DNA from: Clostridiales bacterium
Lineage (GTDB): Bacteria; Bacillota; Clostridia; Lachnospirales; Lachnospiraceae
Length of the DNA stretch: 49,530 nt
Assembly: GCA_022778745.1 (NCBI GenBank)
Contig: JALFSR010000086.1
Coordinates: 1 to 49,530 of the forward strand
Reading direction: 5' to 3'
Shown: positions 16,487 to 25,821 of the stretch, one piece after another
Layout: every line of letters starts with the position of its first letter
How positions within the stretch are numbered: position 1 is the first letter of the stretch
The notes under the pieces: model-generated
Told to the model about the DNA's origin: nothing
Database searches by the model: none
Seen by the model: the letters and a program-made list of their open reading frames with translations, nothing else
Translations under genes and position numbers: made by a program

Positions 16487-16526
16487 AACAGTCATGATTG
16501 ATTATTATAAGTATATCATGGCTGTT
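16487..16526 (-). terminator. Terminator of the PIG-L gene
   Basis: On the minus strand AACAGCCATGAT pairs with ATCATGACTGTT (plus 16487-16498 with 16515-16526), followed by ATTTTT. It lies just after the deacetylase stop codon. Confidence 0.65.
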
Positions 16527-16536
16527 GTTTATAATT

Positions 16537-18012
16537 TTATCGTAAGATAAGAATAATGATGAAGATAATAATGATTATAATAATTACGAGCAAAATGAAA
16601 ATTCCAGAAGAAATTGGAATACCGCTTAAAAAAGAAGTAAATGATTGGGACAGTGATTGTTCTGTTATTTCACTGGAGGAAGAATTTACTTCACTTGACT
16701 GTTCATCAGAAGTTGTCTGAGTAGTTTTTGCAGAGCTGGTGGATTCTTTTTTACTTACTGTGGACTTTTCTGTTTGTGCTGAAGAAGTGTGTATGCTTGT
16801 TGTTTCTTCTGGAGTTGGTTCGGGCTGCTCTGGATAAGGTGTGACATTTTCCATAAAATCACCGCCAATGACATCAGGACCGACAAGACTGCGGAATAAC
16901 CCAAATTCGGCACAGCTGTATTCATACAAATCGGATACATAGAACCAGCACCATTGCTGGGATTGATGTGTCTTGTAACCGGCATCTGCCATTTGTAAGG
17001 CAGTCTGTCCGCCAAAATGTTCCAGCGGAATATTCCAGTTCATATGAATACGGTTTTCTGGATAGAGATGAAGATACGTTTTTGGCACGTTCCAAACACC
17101 ATACTGTTCTGCACTCGGTATGTCATAGTCTGGTTGGTTGGAAAGCTGCACAGCATCGGTTAATGCTTTAGCGGTAAGGCAGTGAGAACCATGCCCGTAT
17201 TCTCCATTAAGATCTTGACCAAGTGCGACAAGTGGTTGAAAACGGCGAAGCTGGGTAACGATAAATGAAACAGCTTCGTCATAATTGTACTGTGTCAGAG
17301 CGGTTTCCAGAGAGGTGGAATATTCATCTGGAAAATGTCCCATTACTGGATAGTTGTGGACTCCTTCGAGCCACATACCGTTGAGTTTTTCGTGTTCTCG
17401 ATAAGGTTCATTGGCAGCATGACTGCAAAAATATACAACTTGAACATGAAGTCCTTTTTCACCAGCATAGTAAGGCATCGTTCCGCCGAAAAATAGATGC
17501 TCGTCATCGGCATGAGTAGATAAAAGCAAAAGATCGGCTTGTTTGCAAGGAGGTTCCCATATTTGTATCGAAGAAGGTGGAGTTCCCGGGGATAAAACAA
17601 TAATATCGCAAATCGTTGCACCACTTTCTGGAATTTGAATTGTAATATGATCAGAATTACGTTTTAAAGGGACATATTCATGCAAAAATCCATACTCTCC
17701 ATGTGAACTTGTTCGATTACCTTCTAACAATGTCCATCCAGATACTGGATGATCCCAAATAATATAGATAGCTCCGATCTTATCGGATGTCTGAATTTGA
17801 ATTGCAGTATCGGCAGGTAAAGCGATTTTGGAAGAATGATATTGATCTTTTAAAACTGAGGCATCACTGCCATCACTAATTGTAATTTGAGCATCCAAAA
17901 ATTGAGCTGTTGTCTCATCAGCATAAACAGAACAATCAACAAACAGACAACAAAATACAGAAAATAATATAGTAAAAAAAGAATAAAAATAGTTAGATAA
18001 ATGTTTTCTCAT
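16537..18012 (-). CDS. Secreted, membrane-anchored PIG-L family deacetylase
   Basis: 491 residues from the ATG at 18012, chosen because it begins a clean signal peptide (MRKHLSNYFYSFFTILFSVF... then YADE) with GGGG upstream. An upstream ATG at 18066 is in frame but lacks a ribosome site. A beta-rich segment of about 120 residues precedes the catalytic domain, which carries STHADDEHLFFGG (the A-H-P-D-D-E zinc site of PIG-L, with Ala for Pro) and HGSHCLTAKAL. PIG-L enzymes remove acetyl groups from N-acetylglucosamine-type sugars or similar substrates. A Ser/Thr-rich stretch of about 70 residues leads to a C-terminal hydrophobic helix of about 22 residues, likely a membrane anchor; no LPxTG is seen. 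It is divergent from the envelope-glycan cluster. Confidence 0.85.
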   Translation of the reverse strand: MRKHLSNYFYSFFTILFSVFCCLFVDCSVYADETTAQFLDAQITISDGSDASVLKDQYHSSKIALPADTAIQIQTSDKIGAIYIIWDHPVSGWTLLEGNRTSSHGEYGFLHEYVPLKRNSDHITIQIPESGATICDIIVLSPGTPPSSIQIWEPPCKQADLLLLSTHADDEHLFFGGTMPYYAGEKGLHVQVVYFCSHAANEPYREHEKLNGMWLEGVHNYPVMGHFPDEYSTSLETALTQYNYDEAVSFIVTQLRRFQPLVALGQDLNGEYGHGSHCLTAKALTDAVQLSNQPDYDIPSAEQYGVWNVPKTYLHLYPENRIHMNWNIPLEHFGGQTALQMADAGYKTHQSQQWCWFYVSDLYEYSCAEFGLFRSLVGPDVIGGDFMENVTPYPEQPEPTPEETTSIHTSSAQTEKSTVSKKESTSSAKTTQTTSDEQSSEVNSSSSEITEQSLSQSFTSFLSGIPISSGIFILLVIIIIIIIFIIILILR

Positions 18013-18265
18013 AAGCACCCCAATCATTTGACTTATTTCGTTATATAAATAAAAATTTACAAACATGGTATTTTGAAGGCAGCGAGCCAGATTTTAAGTA
18101 TCCGCATTTTCTGCTCCTGTATATAATTTTTAAGTATAGTTATATTTAATATATATTTTTTTCTATATAAAAGTCAAGCAAAAAGAACAATTTTAACCTT
18201 ATATTTTTTGCAGTATAATAAGGGTTTTCCGGTATCAAAAAAATTATTATAATAGTGTAAAAATC

Positions 18266-18314
18266 TCTTGTTTTTGCAGAGATCATTCGTTATAATAAAG
18301 TTGATAAAACAAGA
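18266..18314 (+). promoter_or_regulatory. Promoter of the envelope-glycan cluster flanked by inverted repeats
   Basis: TTGTTT (18268-18273), 17 bases, then TATAAT (18291-18296). TCTTGTTTT (18266-18274) and AAAACAAGA (18306-18314) are perfect inverted repeats that straddle the promoter, a layout suited to a repressor. A second TATAAT at 18405-18410 lacks a good -35. The rest of the 440-base interval back to 18013 is AT-rich without recognisable features. Confidence 0.45.
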
Positions 18315-18452
18315 CCACAAATAGGGGTATTTCACCGGTTTGTATGCGGTAGCAATGAAAGTATTTCCTTATGTTTTTGCATAAATGAAATACAATATGT
18401 GAGGTATAATGGGGGATATTGGATAAAAAAGAGTAATCTACTAGGAGGAGTA

Positions 18453-19529
18453 ATGGAAAGTAACGTATCAATTATTATTCCATCATTGAATCCTGATCAA
18501 AAATTAATGCAAGTAGTGAAGTCATTAATTGCAGTCGGATTTGAAGATATTATATTAGTAAATGATGGAAGCGATGATGTACATATGCAGCCATTTGAGG
18601 AGGCGGCAAAATATTCACAGTGTACGATTCTAACACATGAGCAAAATCGGGGAAAAGGAAGAGCATTAAAAACAGCGTTTTCTTTTGTATTAGAACATCG
18701 TCCAAATAGTGTAGGGGTTATTACGGTAGATGGAGATAATCAGCATAAAGCAGAAGATATTATTGCATGCAAACATGCGATGCTGGAACGAAAAAATCAG
18801 GTTATTCTTGGGTGCAGAGATTTTTCAGCAGATGATGTTCCACCAAGAAGTAAGTTTGGCAATAATATGACACGATGGGTATTCCGTTATATATGTGGAC
18901 TTCGTATTACAGATACACAGACAGGACTTCGTGCGATACCAAGACAATATTTAGAAGACTTTATATCATTGCGCGGAGAACGATTTGAATATGAGACAAA
19001 TATGCTGCTGCGGTTAAAGGAGAAGAAAATTCCATTTTATGAAGTGACGATACAGACTGTTTATATTGAAGAAAATGCATCATCTCATTTTAATCCGTTG
19101 GTTGATTCTTTTAAAATATACAAATTAATTTTTGCATATTTCTTTAAATTTATTTTCAGTTCGGCTGCATCGTGTTTGCTTGACCTTGGACTGTATACAG
19201 TAATTGGAATGATAAGCAAATCGTTTGTACCATTAAAGGAATCCATTTTAATTGCGACAGTTTTGGCAAGAGCAGGTTCTTCGCTGTTTAACTTTTCTGT
19301 CAATCATAAAGCAGTATTTCATTCCGAACAGCCAATGAAAAAGACAATTGTAAAATATTATATTCTTTGCATTTGTCAGATGATGGTATCGTATGTGGGA
19401 GTATGGGGATTAACTGCATTGCTGCAGTTAGAGCGTTATGGAACGACAGTCATTATAAAAGCAATTGTTGATTGTATTTTATTTTTATTGAGTTATCAGA
19501 TCCAAAAACGATGGGTATTTCAAAAATAG
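18453..19529 (+). CDS. GT2 glycosyltransferase (dolichol-phosphate-mannose synthase-like) fused to a GtrA membrane domain
   Basis: 358 residues from the ATG at 18453, which has TAGGAGGAG in front; an in-frame ATG at 18399 lacks this. The GT2 domain starts VSIIIPSLNPDQKL, carries VNDGSDD and TVDGDNQH (D-x-D-type metal site), and contains RDFSADDVPPRSKFGNNMTR with DTQTGLRAIPR, typical of DPM1-like enzymes. The last 120 residues form four membrane helices of the GtrA/DPMS type (FSVNHKAVFHS, SYQIQKRWVF). It probably loads a sugar onto undecaprenyl phosphate for transfer to envelope polymers. It is the first gene of a same-strand cluster. Confidence 0.85.
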   Translation: MESNVSIIIPSLNPDQKLMQVVKSLIAVGFEDIILVNDGSDDVHMQPFEEAAKYSQCTILTHEQNRGKGRALKTAFSFVLEHRPNSVGVITVDGDNQHKAEDIIACKHAMLERKNQVILGCRDFSADDVPPRSKFGNNMTRWVFRYICGLRITDTQTGLRAIPRQYLEDFISLRGERFEYETNMLLRLKEKKIPFYEVTIQTVYIEENASSHFNPLVDSFKIYKLIFAYFFKFIFSSAASCLLDLGLYTVIGMISKSFVPLKESILIATVLARAGSSLFNFSVNHKAVFHSEQPMKKTIVKYYILCICQMMVSYVGVWGLTALLQLERYGTTVIIKAIVDCILFLLSYQIQKRWVFQK

Positions 19530-19532
19530 AAG

Positions 19533-19572
19533 AGAGGAGAAAGGCATATAGAAAGAAATATGCCGTTTTAAA
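19533..19572 (+). promoter_or_regulatory. Shine-Dalgarno site and start codon bridged by a hairpin
   Basis: AGAGGAG (19533-19539) is 33 bases from the ATG at 19573. GGCATAT (19543-19549) and ATATGCC (19558-19564) pair perfectly between them with an eight-base loop. Folding leaves an effective gap of about 11 bases. Compare 3366-3407 and 41914-41950. Confidence 0.5.
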
Positions 19573-20619
19573 ATGAAAAAAATAATATTGCGATTTTTCG
19601 CTGTAGTCTTTGTAACATTATTGCTGCTCATTGTCGGTTTATATGGCGTTATGTGGATTCTTGTAAATGGACCTTCTGCTGCGGCAAAACAGCAGTTTGT
19701 ATGTGCAGTACAAGAATCAAGTGCAATGGGATGGCTTGCAAACTTATACTTGTCTCAGCAGGAAATTGATGAAATATTACAGAAAAACCGAATGCAGGAA
19801 GTAGCACAAGGTACGGTGTCCGATGTTGGATTAATTAACATACCAAAGGAAGAAACATCTGAGCAAGATCCAGAACAACAGCCAGCAGTTTCCGATCCAG
19901 AACAGACAACTCCAGATATTCAGATTGAAGAAGTAACAGGAACGACATATCGTGGAAAAATAATGATCGTTAAAGATCCATCCCGTATTTTTGTAGGAAC
20001 AGTGGAAGAATTTAAAGAAGGCACTGGAAAAGTCGTTGCGGAGATTGCAAAGCGTTATGGAGCAGTCGGAGGAATCAATGGCGGAGAATTTGTAGATATG
20101 GGAAGTTATGCGTATTCTGCGATGCCAGTCGGCTGTGTAATTTCTCAAGGCAATGTACTTGCAGGAAGTATGGACGAAGTGTATAACATAACTGGATTTA
20201 ATAAGGATAATGTTCTTGTTGTCGGAAAGATGACATTACGTCAGGCAATTGAGATGGGAATTCGCGATTGTGTACATACATTACATGAAACAGGTCCATT
20301 TTTAATTATTAATGGAGAACCACTTTCCGTTCCGGATACATCCGTTTATGGCGGCGGAAAAAATCCAAGAACGGCGATTGGACAGCGTGCAGACGGTTCT
20401 GTGCTGCTTTTAGTTGTAGATGGAAGGCAGGCAGACAGTATCGGTGCGACATTCAAAGAATTGGTTTATATTATGCAAGAATATGGTGCAGTCAATGCAG
20501 CGGCAATGGATGGTGGAACGTCAACTCAGATGATTTATAATGGAGAAGTAATCAACAGTCCATATTCTCCGACAGGACCAAGAACTTGCCCAACCGCATA
20601 TCTTGTTGCACCAAACTAA
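19573..20619 (+). CDS. Phosphodiester glycosidase (NAGPA domain) family protein
   Basis: 348 residues. An N-terminal basic stretch and hydrophobic helix (residues 8-30) anchor or export the protein. A Pro/Glu-rich linker (about 95-115) precedes the NAGPA domain. There, GAVGGINGGEF, GPFLIINGEP, GGGKNPRTAIGQRADGS and NAAAMDGGTSTQM are the conserved blocks around its active site. The human relative removes N-acetylglucosamine from a phosphodiester; bacterial members act on envelope phosphodiester-linked sugars, and some trim teichoic-acid glycans. Position after a GT2-GtrA gene supports a role in envelope glycan remodelling. The ribosome site is unusual (see 19533-19572). Confidence 0.85.
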   Translation: MKKIILRFFAVVFVTLLLLIVGLYGVMWILVNGPSAAAKQQFVCAVQESSAMGWLANLYLSQQEIDEILQKNRMQEVAQGTVSDVGLINIPKEETSEQDPEQQPAVSDPEQTTPDIQIEEVTGTTYRGKIMIVKDPSRIFVGTVEEFKEGTGKVVAEIAKRYGAVGGINGGEFVDMGSYAYSAMPVGCVISQGNVLAGSMDEVYNITGFNKDNVLVVGKMTLRQAIEMGIRDCVHTLHETGPFLIINGEPLSVPDTSVYGGGKNPRTAIGQRADGSVLLLVVDGRQADSIGATFKELVYIMQEYGAVNAAAMDGGTSTQMIYNGEVINSPYSPTGPRTCPTAYLVAPN

Positions 20620-20684
20620 GAGAGGCATAGGCTATGGAAAGGAGGATGGCAGGATCATTTGCAGGTTCTGTTTGATATATTTAG

Positions 20685-21776
20685 ATGAAAGAAAAAACAA
20701 AAAAATCGAAATTTAAAAAGGGACTTTTGATCTATGCAGTAACTGTGCTTGTAGTAATCGCAGGTGGTCTTTGTGCATTTTGGTTTTTTATAAAAGACTA
20801 TGAAGAAGGAATGCCAGTGCACGGCATGGAACAAGTGATGCAGTCATTTAATGAGACAGATATTCAAAAATTAATTCGCGATCAGACATTTGGCAATGCA
20901 AAAAATCTTGAAGATGCATCGGTTTGGACAAGCTGGTATCAAGAATTGATCAAAGGAAAACAGATGACATTTGAGGAAGCAAAAGAAAACACGGATACAA
21001 CACCGACCTATACAGTGAAGGCAGATGGTCAGCCAGTTGGAAAAGTAATATTAAAAGTAGTCGGCTCAAATGGATTTCGCTTTGATGTGTGGGGATTTGA
21101 CAGACTTGATGCCTCTGAATGTCTTCCAGATACTGCAGTATATACGATCACTGTGCCAAAGGGAGTCAAAGTAAGTGTAAATGGTCATGAATTAGGGAAA
21201 GAATATATAGAAAAAGACGATGTCACTTATTCACAGTTAGAAAGCATTCAGACGTATTTGCCAGAGGCACCGCTTACTACGACATATAAAGTATCAGGAC
21301 TGTTAAATAAGCCTCAAATCACAGCACATAGTGTTGATGGAAAGCCAGTTGTATTAAGTCAAAAGGAACATATGTATACATTTTCTTATGGAATGGCAGA
21401 GGAAGAAACAGCAGCATTAAAAGCAATGGTGGGAAGTGTTGCAAATAATTATGCTATGAATTTTATTGACGTAAGTAAGCAAATTTATAATTATATTATG
21501 CCAGGCTCTGAATTAGAAGAAAATATGAAATTAACTGTGACAGGATTTTATCCGACAAAATATATTTCAAGTTATGGATTTGATTCAATGAATGTATCAA
21601 ATTTTGAATATTATTCAAACGAATGCTTCAGCTGTGATGTTCATTATAATTTTCATGTAAATTTCCAAGGCTTTTCTGTAACAGAAGAAGTACTTCCTGG
21701 AAATATGAAATGGTATTTTGTGAATAAAGATGGAACTTGGTATCTGACAAATTTAGAATACTTAGCTGAAAAATAA
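20685..21776 (+). CDS. Unknown membrane-anchored extracytoplasmic protein
   Basis: 363 residues that I do not recognise as a named family. A lysine-rich start is followed by one membrane helix (about residues 13-33), then an outside domain. The middle contains YTITVPKGVKVSVNGHELGKEYI, like the beta-sandwich modules of TcaA-type cell-wall proteins. The C-terminal part (from about 255) has SVANNYAMNFIDVSKQIYNYIMPGSELEENM and ends YFVNKDGTWYLTNLEY, reminiscent of an NTF2-like fold. It has no catalytic motif. It follows the NAGPA gene by 65 bases and probably belongs to the same transcript, suggesting an envelope role. AAAGGAGG is 39 bases upstream of the ATG, with only weak pairing between, so the start is uncertain. 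Confidence 0.6.
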   Translation: MKEKTKKSKFKKGLLIYAVTVLVVIAGGLCAFWFFIKDYEEGMPVHGMEQVMQSFNETDIQKLIRDQTFGNAKNLEDASVWTSWYQELIKGKQMTFEEAKENTDTTPTYTVKADGQPVGKVILKVVGSNGFRFDVWGFDRLDASECLPDTAVYTITVPKGVKVSVNGHELGKEYIEKDDVTYSQLESIQTYLPEAPLTTTYKVSGLLNKPQITAHSVDGKPVVLSQKEHMYTFSYGMAEEETAALKAMVGSVANNYAMNFIDVSKQIYNYIMPGSELEENMKLTVTGFYPTKYISSYGFDSMNVSNFEYYSNECFSCDVHYNFHVNFQGFSVTEEVLPGNMKWYFVNKDGTWYLTNLEYLAEK

Positions 21777-21860
21777 TGAGAAGGGGCAGATGTTTGCTTA
21801 TGAGCAGATTTCAACTATTTGCCTCACAGAAAAATAATGGAACAAGAAGGAAGTACGACT

Positions 21861-22496
21861 ATGGAAAAGCAAGCATTAGCATTAGAAATTATTGACCGCT
21901 TAAAAAAGGAATATCCGATTGCGGAATGTACATTAGATTATAACGAAGCATGGAAATTATTAGTCAGTGTACGTCTGGCAGCACAATGCACGGATGCAAG
22001 AGTTAATGTCATTGTAGAAAAACTGTATGCAGAATATCCAGATGTGAATGCGTTAGCCGAAGCCGATGTAGAAGATATTGAACAGATCGTGAGACCATGT
22101 GGTTTAGGACGCAGCAAAGCAAGAGATATTAGTGCCTGCATGAAAGTATTGCGCGATCAATATAATGGAAATGTTCCGGATGACTTTGAGGTATTGCTGA
22201 AACTGCCAGGGGTAGGACGAAAAAGCGCAAACCTCATTATGGGGGATGTGTTTGGAAAGCCAGCGATTGTGACAGATACTCATTGTATTCGTCTTGTAAA
22301 TCGTATGGGATTAGTCGATGGCATAAAAGAACCGAAAAAAGTGGAGATGGCACTTTGGAAAATCATTCCGCCAGAAGAAGGAAGCGATTTTTGCCATCGT
22401 CTCGTAATGCATGGCAGGGAAATTTGTACAGCAAGAACAAAGCCATATTGTGATCGATGCTGTTTAAATGATATTTGTCCGAAAAATGGGGTATAA
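21861..22496 (+). CDS. nth: Endonuclease III (DNA glycosylase/AP lyase)
   Basis: 211 residues from the ATG at 21861, preceded by AGAAGGAAG at seven bases; in-frame starts at 21819 (TTG) and 21837 would add non-conserved residues. WKLLVSVRLAAQCTDARVN opens the domain, LPGVGRKSANLIMG is the helix-hairpin-helix with the catalytic lysine, and VTDTHCIRLVNRMG carries the catalytic aspartate. The C-terminal iron-sulfur cysteines read C-x7-C-x2-C-x5-C, one residue longer in the first gap than in the E. coli enzyme. It excises oxidised pyrimidines and cuts abasic DNA. It ends the same-strand run that starts at 18453; a strong terminator follows. Confidence 0.93.
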   Translation: MEKQALALEIIDRLKKEYPIAECTLDYNEAWKLLVSVRLAAQCTDARVNVIVEKLYAEYPDVNALAEADVEDIEQIVRPCGLGRSKARDISACMKVLRDQYNGNVPDDFEVLLKLPGVGRKSANLIMGDVFGKPAIVTDTHCIRLVNRMGLVDGIKEPKKVEMALWKIIPPEEGSDFCHRLVMHGREICTARTKPYCDRCCLNDICPKNGV

Positions 22497-22515
22497 CTAT
22501 CTCGTTTGCTCATAT

Positions 22516-22551
22516 AAGCCAGTTCGTCAATCATTCGAACTGGCTTATTTT
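22516..22551 (+). terminator. Rho-independent terminator of nth
   Basis: AAGCCAGTTCG (22516-22526) pairs perfectly with CGAACTGGCTT (22536-22546), followed by ATTTTA. Confidence 0.8.
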
Positions 22552-22736
22552 ATGTTAAAATACCTAACTGTCTTTTCCATAATTTAAATAAGATTTTACA
22601 TAAATTTGATAGAAAATGGAAACTCTTTTTTTTATACTTGCTGTGAACGAAATGAAGAGGATAAAAAATTTTATCTTCATCTATGTGTCAGAAAAAGATT
22701 TCTGATAAGGTTAAGAAAAAAAACGAGGTGTAAATA

Positions 22737-24398
22737 ATGAGAAAAAAAGTATTGGCACTGCTTTTGTCTGCGACAATGATTGCAGGGATAACAGCAGGGT
22801 GTGGAAATGGAGAAGCTGCACAGCAGGCGGCAGCTGCTACTAAAACGATTGAAAATTCAATTAGTGATACTTCAAAGAGTAATCAAACAGATGATGCAGA
22901 AAAGGTATCTGCTGAGACAGAAAAAACAACAAAATATGTATTTTTATTTATCGGAGATGGTATGAGCTATCCGCAAGTGCAGTTGACAAACTATTTTTTA
23001 AGTGCAAATGCAGCACTAGAAAATGCTGAGACAGTAACAGTAAAGGAAGAGGAAAAAACAATCCTTTCCAGCAAAAACAATCTGACAATGATGAATTTTC
23101 CTGTCGTTGGTTCTGCTCAGACATACGATAGTACCTCTTTTGCACCAGATTCCGCTTCTACTGCGACTTCCATTGCAACAGGAAATAAGACATGGAGTGG
23201 AAGTATTAATGTAAGTGAAGATTTTACGCAGGAATATGAGACAATTGCAGAGAAATTAAAGAAACAGAAAAATTATAAAATCGGAGTTATTTCCAGTGTA
23301 AATTTAAATCATGCAACACCAGCAGCATTTTATGCACATCAGGCATCAAGAAGCAGTTATTATGAAATTGGACAAGAATTAGTAGAGAGTGGATTTGATT
23401 ATTTTGCAGGTGGAGGATTGCTTAGTCCAACTGGAAAAGAAAAAAATCAAAAAGATTTGTATGAGATTGCACAAGAAGCCGGATATAAAGTAGTTAAGAC
23501 ACAGGCAGAGGCAGAAAAACTGACCGCAGACGATGGAAAGACGATTGTAATTGACGAACATCTTGCAGACAGTGATGCAATGTCTTACCAAATTGATCTT
23601 GCAGACGGACAGTGGGCATTATCCGATTATGTCAAAAAAGGAATTGAAGTATTGGATAATGAAGAAGGATTCTTTATGATGGTAGAAGGCGGAAAAATTG
23701 ACTGGGCATGCCATGCAAATGATGCAGCAGCTACAATCACTGATACAGTTGCATTAGATCGTGCAATAGAAGAAGCAGTAAAGTTTTATGAAAAACATCC
23801 AGATGAGACATTGATTATCGCAACAGGAGATCATGAAACAGGTGGTCTGACAATTGGTTTTGCTGGAACAAATTATGATACGTTTCTCACAAACTTTAAT
23901 AATCAGAAAATTTCCTATGCAAAGTTTGATTCTGATTATGTAAAAGGTTATAAGGAAAATAAAACAGACTTTAATACTGTTATGAACGATGTAACAAATT
24001 TGTTTGGATTAAAAGCACCAGAGTCAGACGCAGCCTCCAATGCAGCACAAAAAGACAGTGCTGATCAGCATCCAGAATCCAATGATGATGGAAGCCTTGT
24101 TATGACACAGTATGAATATGATCAATTAAAGGCTGCTTATGACACAACAATGACACGGACAGGCGAAGAAGAAGAGTTTGCTCAAGACGAATACATCAAA
24201 TATGGAAGTTATGAACCATTGACCGTTACAATCACACATATTTTAAATAATAAAAGTGGAGTAAACTTTGGATCTTATGCACATACAGGATTGCCAGTCG
24301 GCGTGTTTGTGGAGGGTGCAGGACAGGAAGAATTCGAAGGTTATTATGATAATACAGAAATTTATAATAAGATGGCAAAATTGACAGGAGTGAACTGA
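22737..24398 (+). CDS. Lipoprotein alkaline phosphatase
   Basis: 553 residues. The N-terminus is a lipoprotein signal peptide ending ITAGC (residues about 18-22), so the enzyme is tethered outside the membrane. FLFIGDGMSYPQ holds the first metal-binding aspartate, FAPDSASTATSIATG contains the nucleophilic serine, MVEGGKIDWACH and ATGDHETGG supply further metal ligands, and SYAHTGLPVGVF supplies the last histidine. An insert of about 60 residues rich in Asp/Ser lies after residue 420. It releases phosphate from monoesters. Upstream, TTTACA-N5-TTGATA at 22595-22611 resembles a PhoP box, but this is weak. GAGGTG precedes the ATG. Confidence 0.93.
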   Translation: MRKKVLALLLSATMIAGITAGCGNGEAAQQAAAATKTIENSISDTSKSNQTDDAEKVSAETEKTTKYVFLFIGDGMSYPQVQLTNYFLSANAALENAETVTVKEEEKTILSSKNNLTMMNFPVVGSAQTYDSTSFAPDSASTATSIATGNKTWSGSINVSEDFTQEYETIAEKLKKQKNYKIGVISSVNLNHATPAAFYAHQASRSSYYEIGQELVESGFDYFAGGGLLSPTGKEKNQKDLYEIAQEAGYKVVKTQAEAEKLTADDGKTIVIDEHLADSDAMSYQIDLADGQWALSDYVKKGIEVLDNEEGFFMMVEGGKIDWACHANDAAATITDTVALDRAIEEAVKFYEKHPDETLIIATGDHETGGLTIGFAGTNYDTFLTNFNNQKISYAKFDSDYVKGYKENKTDFNTVMNDVTNLFGLKAPESDAASNAAQKDSADQHPESNDDGSLVMTQYEYDQLKAAYDTTMTRTGEEEEFAQDEYIKYGSYEPLTVTITHILNNKSGVNFGSYAHTGLPVGVFVEGAGQEEFEGYYDNTEIYNKMAKLTGVN

Positions 24399-24405
24399 AA
24401 ATAAA

Positions 24406-25560
24406 ATGAAGCAGCATATGTTCTTTCAAAAACAGAAATCGACGCTTCTGACAATAATTGTTGGTATATTACTCGTTGCAATCCTCATAGTCATTCCAAC
24501 TGGCTATGAGGATGCCCTCATTTATCAAGGAACAGAACGCGCAACAGCAACGATTATTCAAGTAAATAATGATGCAATTAAACAGTCAGGACTGATTCAG
24601 TCTGGAGAACAATCATGTAAAATGATCATTCAAAATGGAATATTTAAAGGACGAGAGATAGAAGGGGTCAATTTTTTAAGTGGTTCGTTAGAAAAAGATA
24701 AAATTTATAAAGAAGGTGACAAGGCACTTGTTACAATCAGTTATGAAAGTGATCATATTACATCAGTAGTAATGTCTGATCATTATCGTTTGAATAAAGA
24801 ATTATTGCTTTTGGCAGCATTTGCAGTCCTATTGATTCTTATAGCAGGAAAAAACGGATTACTTGCTATTTTTTCATTTATTATTACAATACTTACAATA
24901 TGGAAAATTCTTGTGCCATGCTATCTAAAAGGCTATTCTCCTGTGTGGATAGGAATATTAATTACGACAGTGATTACCGCAGTAATCATTTATTTTGTCT
25001 ATGGGTTTGATAAAAGAACAGTTACAGCGATTCTTGGATCGCTGCTTGGAATTTTTACGACATGTATTCTTGGAATGCTGTTTACTGATCTATTTCAAAT
25101 CAATGGTGCAGTTATGCCAAATTCGGAATCATTGCTTTACAGTGGATTTCAACATTTAGATCTGACATCAATTTTTATGAGCAGTATTTTTATAGGGGCA
25201 TCGGGTGCGATGATGGACTTATCTGTAGACATCACATCAGCAGTCTATGAAGTAGTGCAAAAAAAGCCAGATATAAACTGGAAAGAAGCTGCAAAATCTG
25301 GGATGAATGTTGGAAGAGCTGCGATGGGGACGATGACAACGACATTACTGCTTGCATATTCTGGAGGATATATTACATTGCTTATGGTGTTTATGGCGCA
25401 AGGAACGCCGATTGATCATATACTCAATTATAAATATGTTGCAGCAGAAGTATTAGATACTGTTGTAGGAAGTTTTGGACTTGTAACAGTAGCGCCATTC
25501 ACTGCTCTCACAGCAGGATACATGCTTACGAGTAGGAAAAAAATGCGAAATGGACAGTAA
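24406..25560 (+). CDS. YibE/F family membrane protein
   Basis: 384 residues. One N-terminal membrane helix (about 12-30) is followed by a small extracellular beta domain (EQSCKMIIQNGIFKGREIEG, then GDKALVTI). About seven more membrane helices follow, with the family signature GASGAMMDLSVDITSAVYEV near residues 263-282 and NVGRAAMGTMTTTLLLAYSGGYITLLMVF further on. Function is unknown; the family is often found in lactic acid bacteria and Clostridia. The start lies seven bases after the alkaline phosphatase stop, so the two genes form an operon. The best ribosome site (GGAG) is 15 bases from the ATG, which is long. Confidence 0.8.
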   Translation: MKQHMFFQKQKSTLLTIIVGILLVAILIVIPTGYEDALIYQGTERATATIIQVNNDAIKQSGLIQSGEQSCKMIIQNGIFKGREIEGVNFLSGSLEKDKIYKEGDKALVTISYESDHITSVVMSDHYRLNKELLLLAAFAVLLILIAGKNGLLAIFSFIITILTIWKILVPCYLKGYSPVWIGILITTVITAVIIYFVYGFDKRTVTAILGSLLGIFTTCILGMLFTDLFQINGAVMPNSESLLYSGFQHLDLTSIFMSSIFIGASGAMMDLSVDITSAVYEVVQKKPDINWKEAAKSGMNVGRAAMGTMTTTLLLAYSGGYITLLMVFMAQGTPIDHILNYKYVAAEVLDTVVGSFGLVTVAPFTALTAGYMLTSRKKMRNGQ

Positions 25561-25603
25561 TTTGTTTATAATATAAAAATTGAAAATGAAGTTTTTTGTG
25601 TTT

Positions 25604-25688
25604 CTTACGTAAAATAAATAAAAAGCATTGTCTCTAAAGTGATTTGATAGAAAGTCATGGGGCGATGCTTTTTATAATAGTTGAATTT
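25604..25688 (+). repeat. 85-bp direct repeat with terminator hairpin, copy 1
   Basis: This stretch and 28646-28730 agree at about nine positions in ten. It contains AAAAAGCATTG...GGCGATGCTTTTT, a terminator hairpin suited to ending the yibE/F operon. The two copies flank the TetR-oleate hydratase genes in direct orientation. The flanking DNA up to 25821 shows nothing else. Confidence 0.75.
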
Positions 25689-25821
25689 CTCTACGAAACG
25701 AAAACAACGATTTTCTTGAATTTGAATATAAAGTGCAGTAAAATAAAAGGAACTAGAGAAAGCTTTTTATAAAGAATGAGAAAATATTAATTTAGCAGAT
25801 AAAAGTATTCAGGAGGAAATA

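Noticed and set aside
20634-20684. A fourth hairpin-bridged ribosome site upstream of the 20685 gene
   Set aside because: The Shine-Dalgarno site is also far from the start, but the best stems are only four or five pairs and leave 16-18 bases; not convincing.
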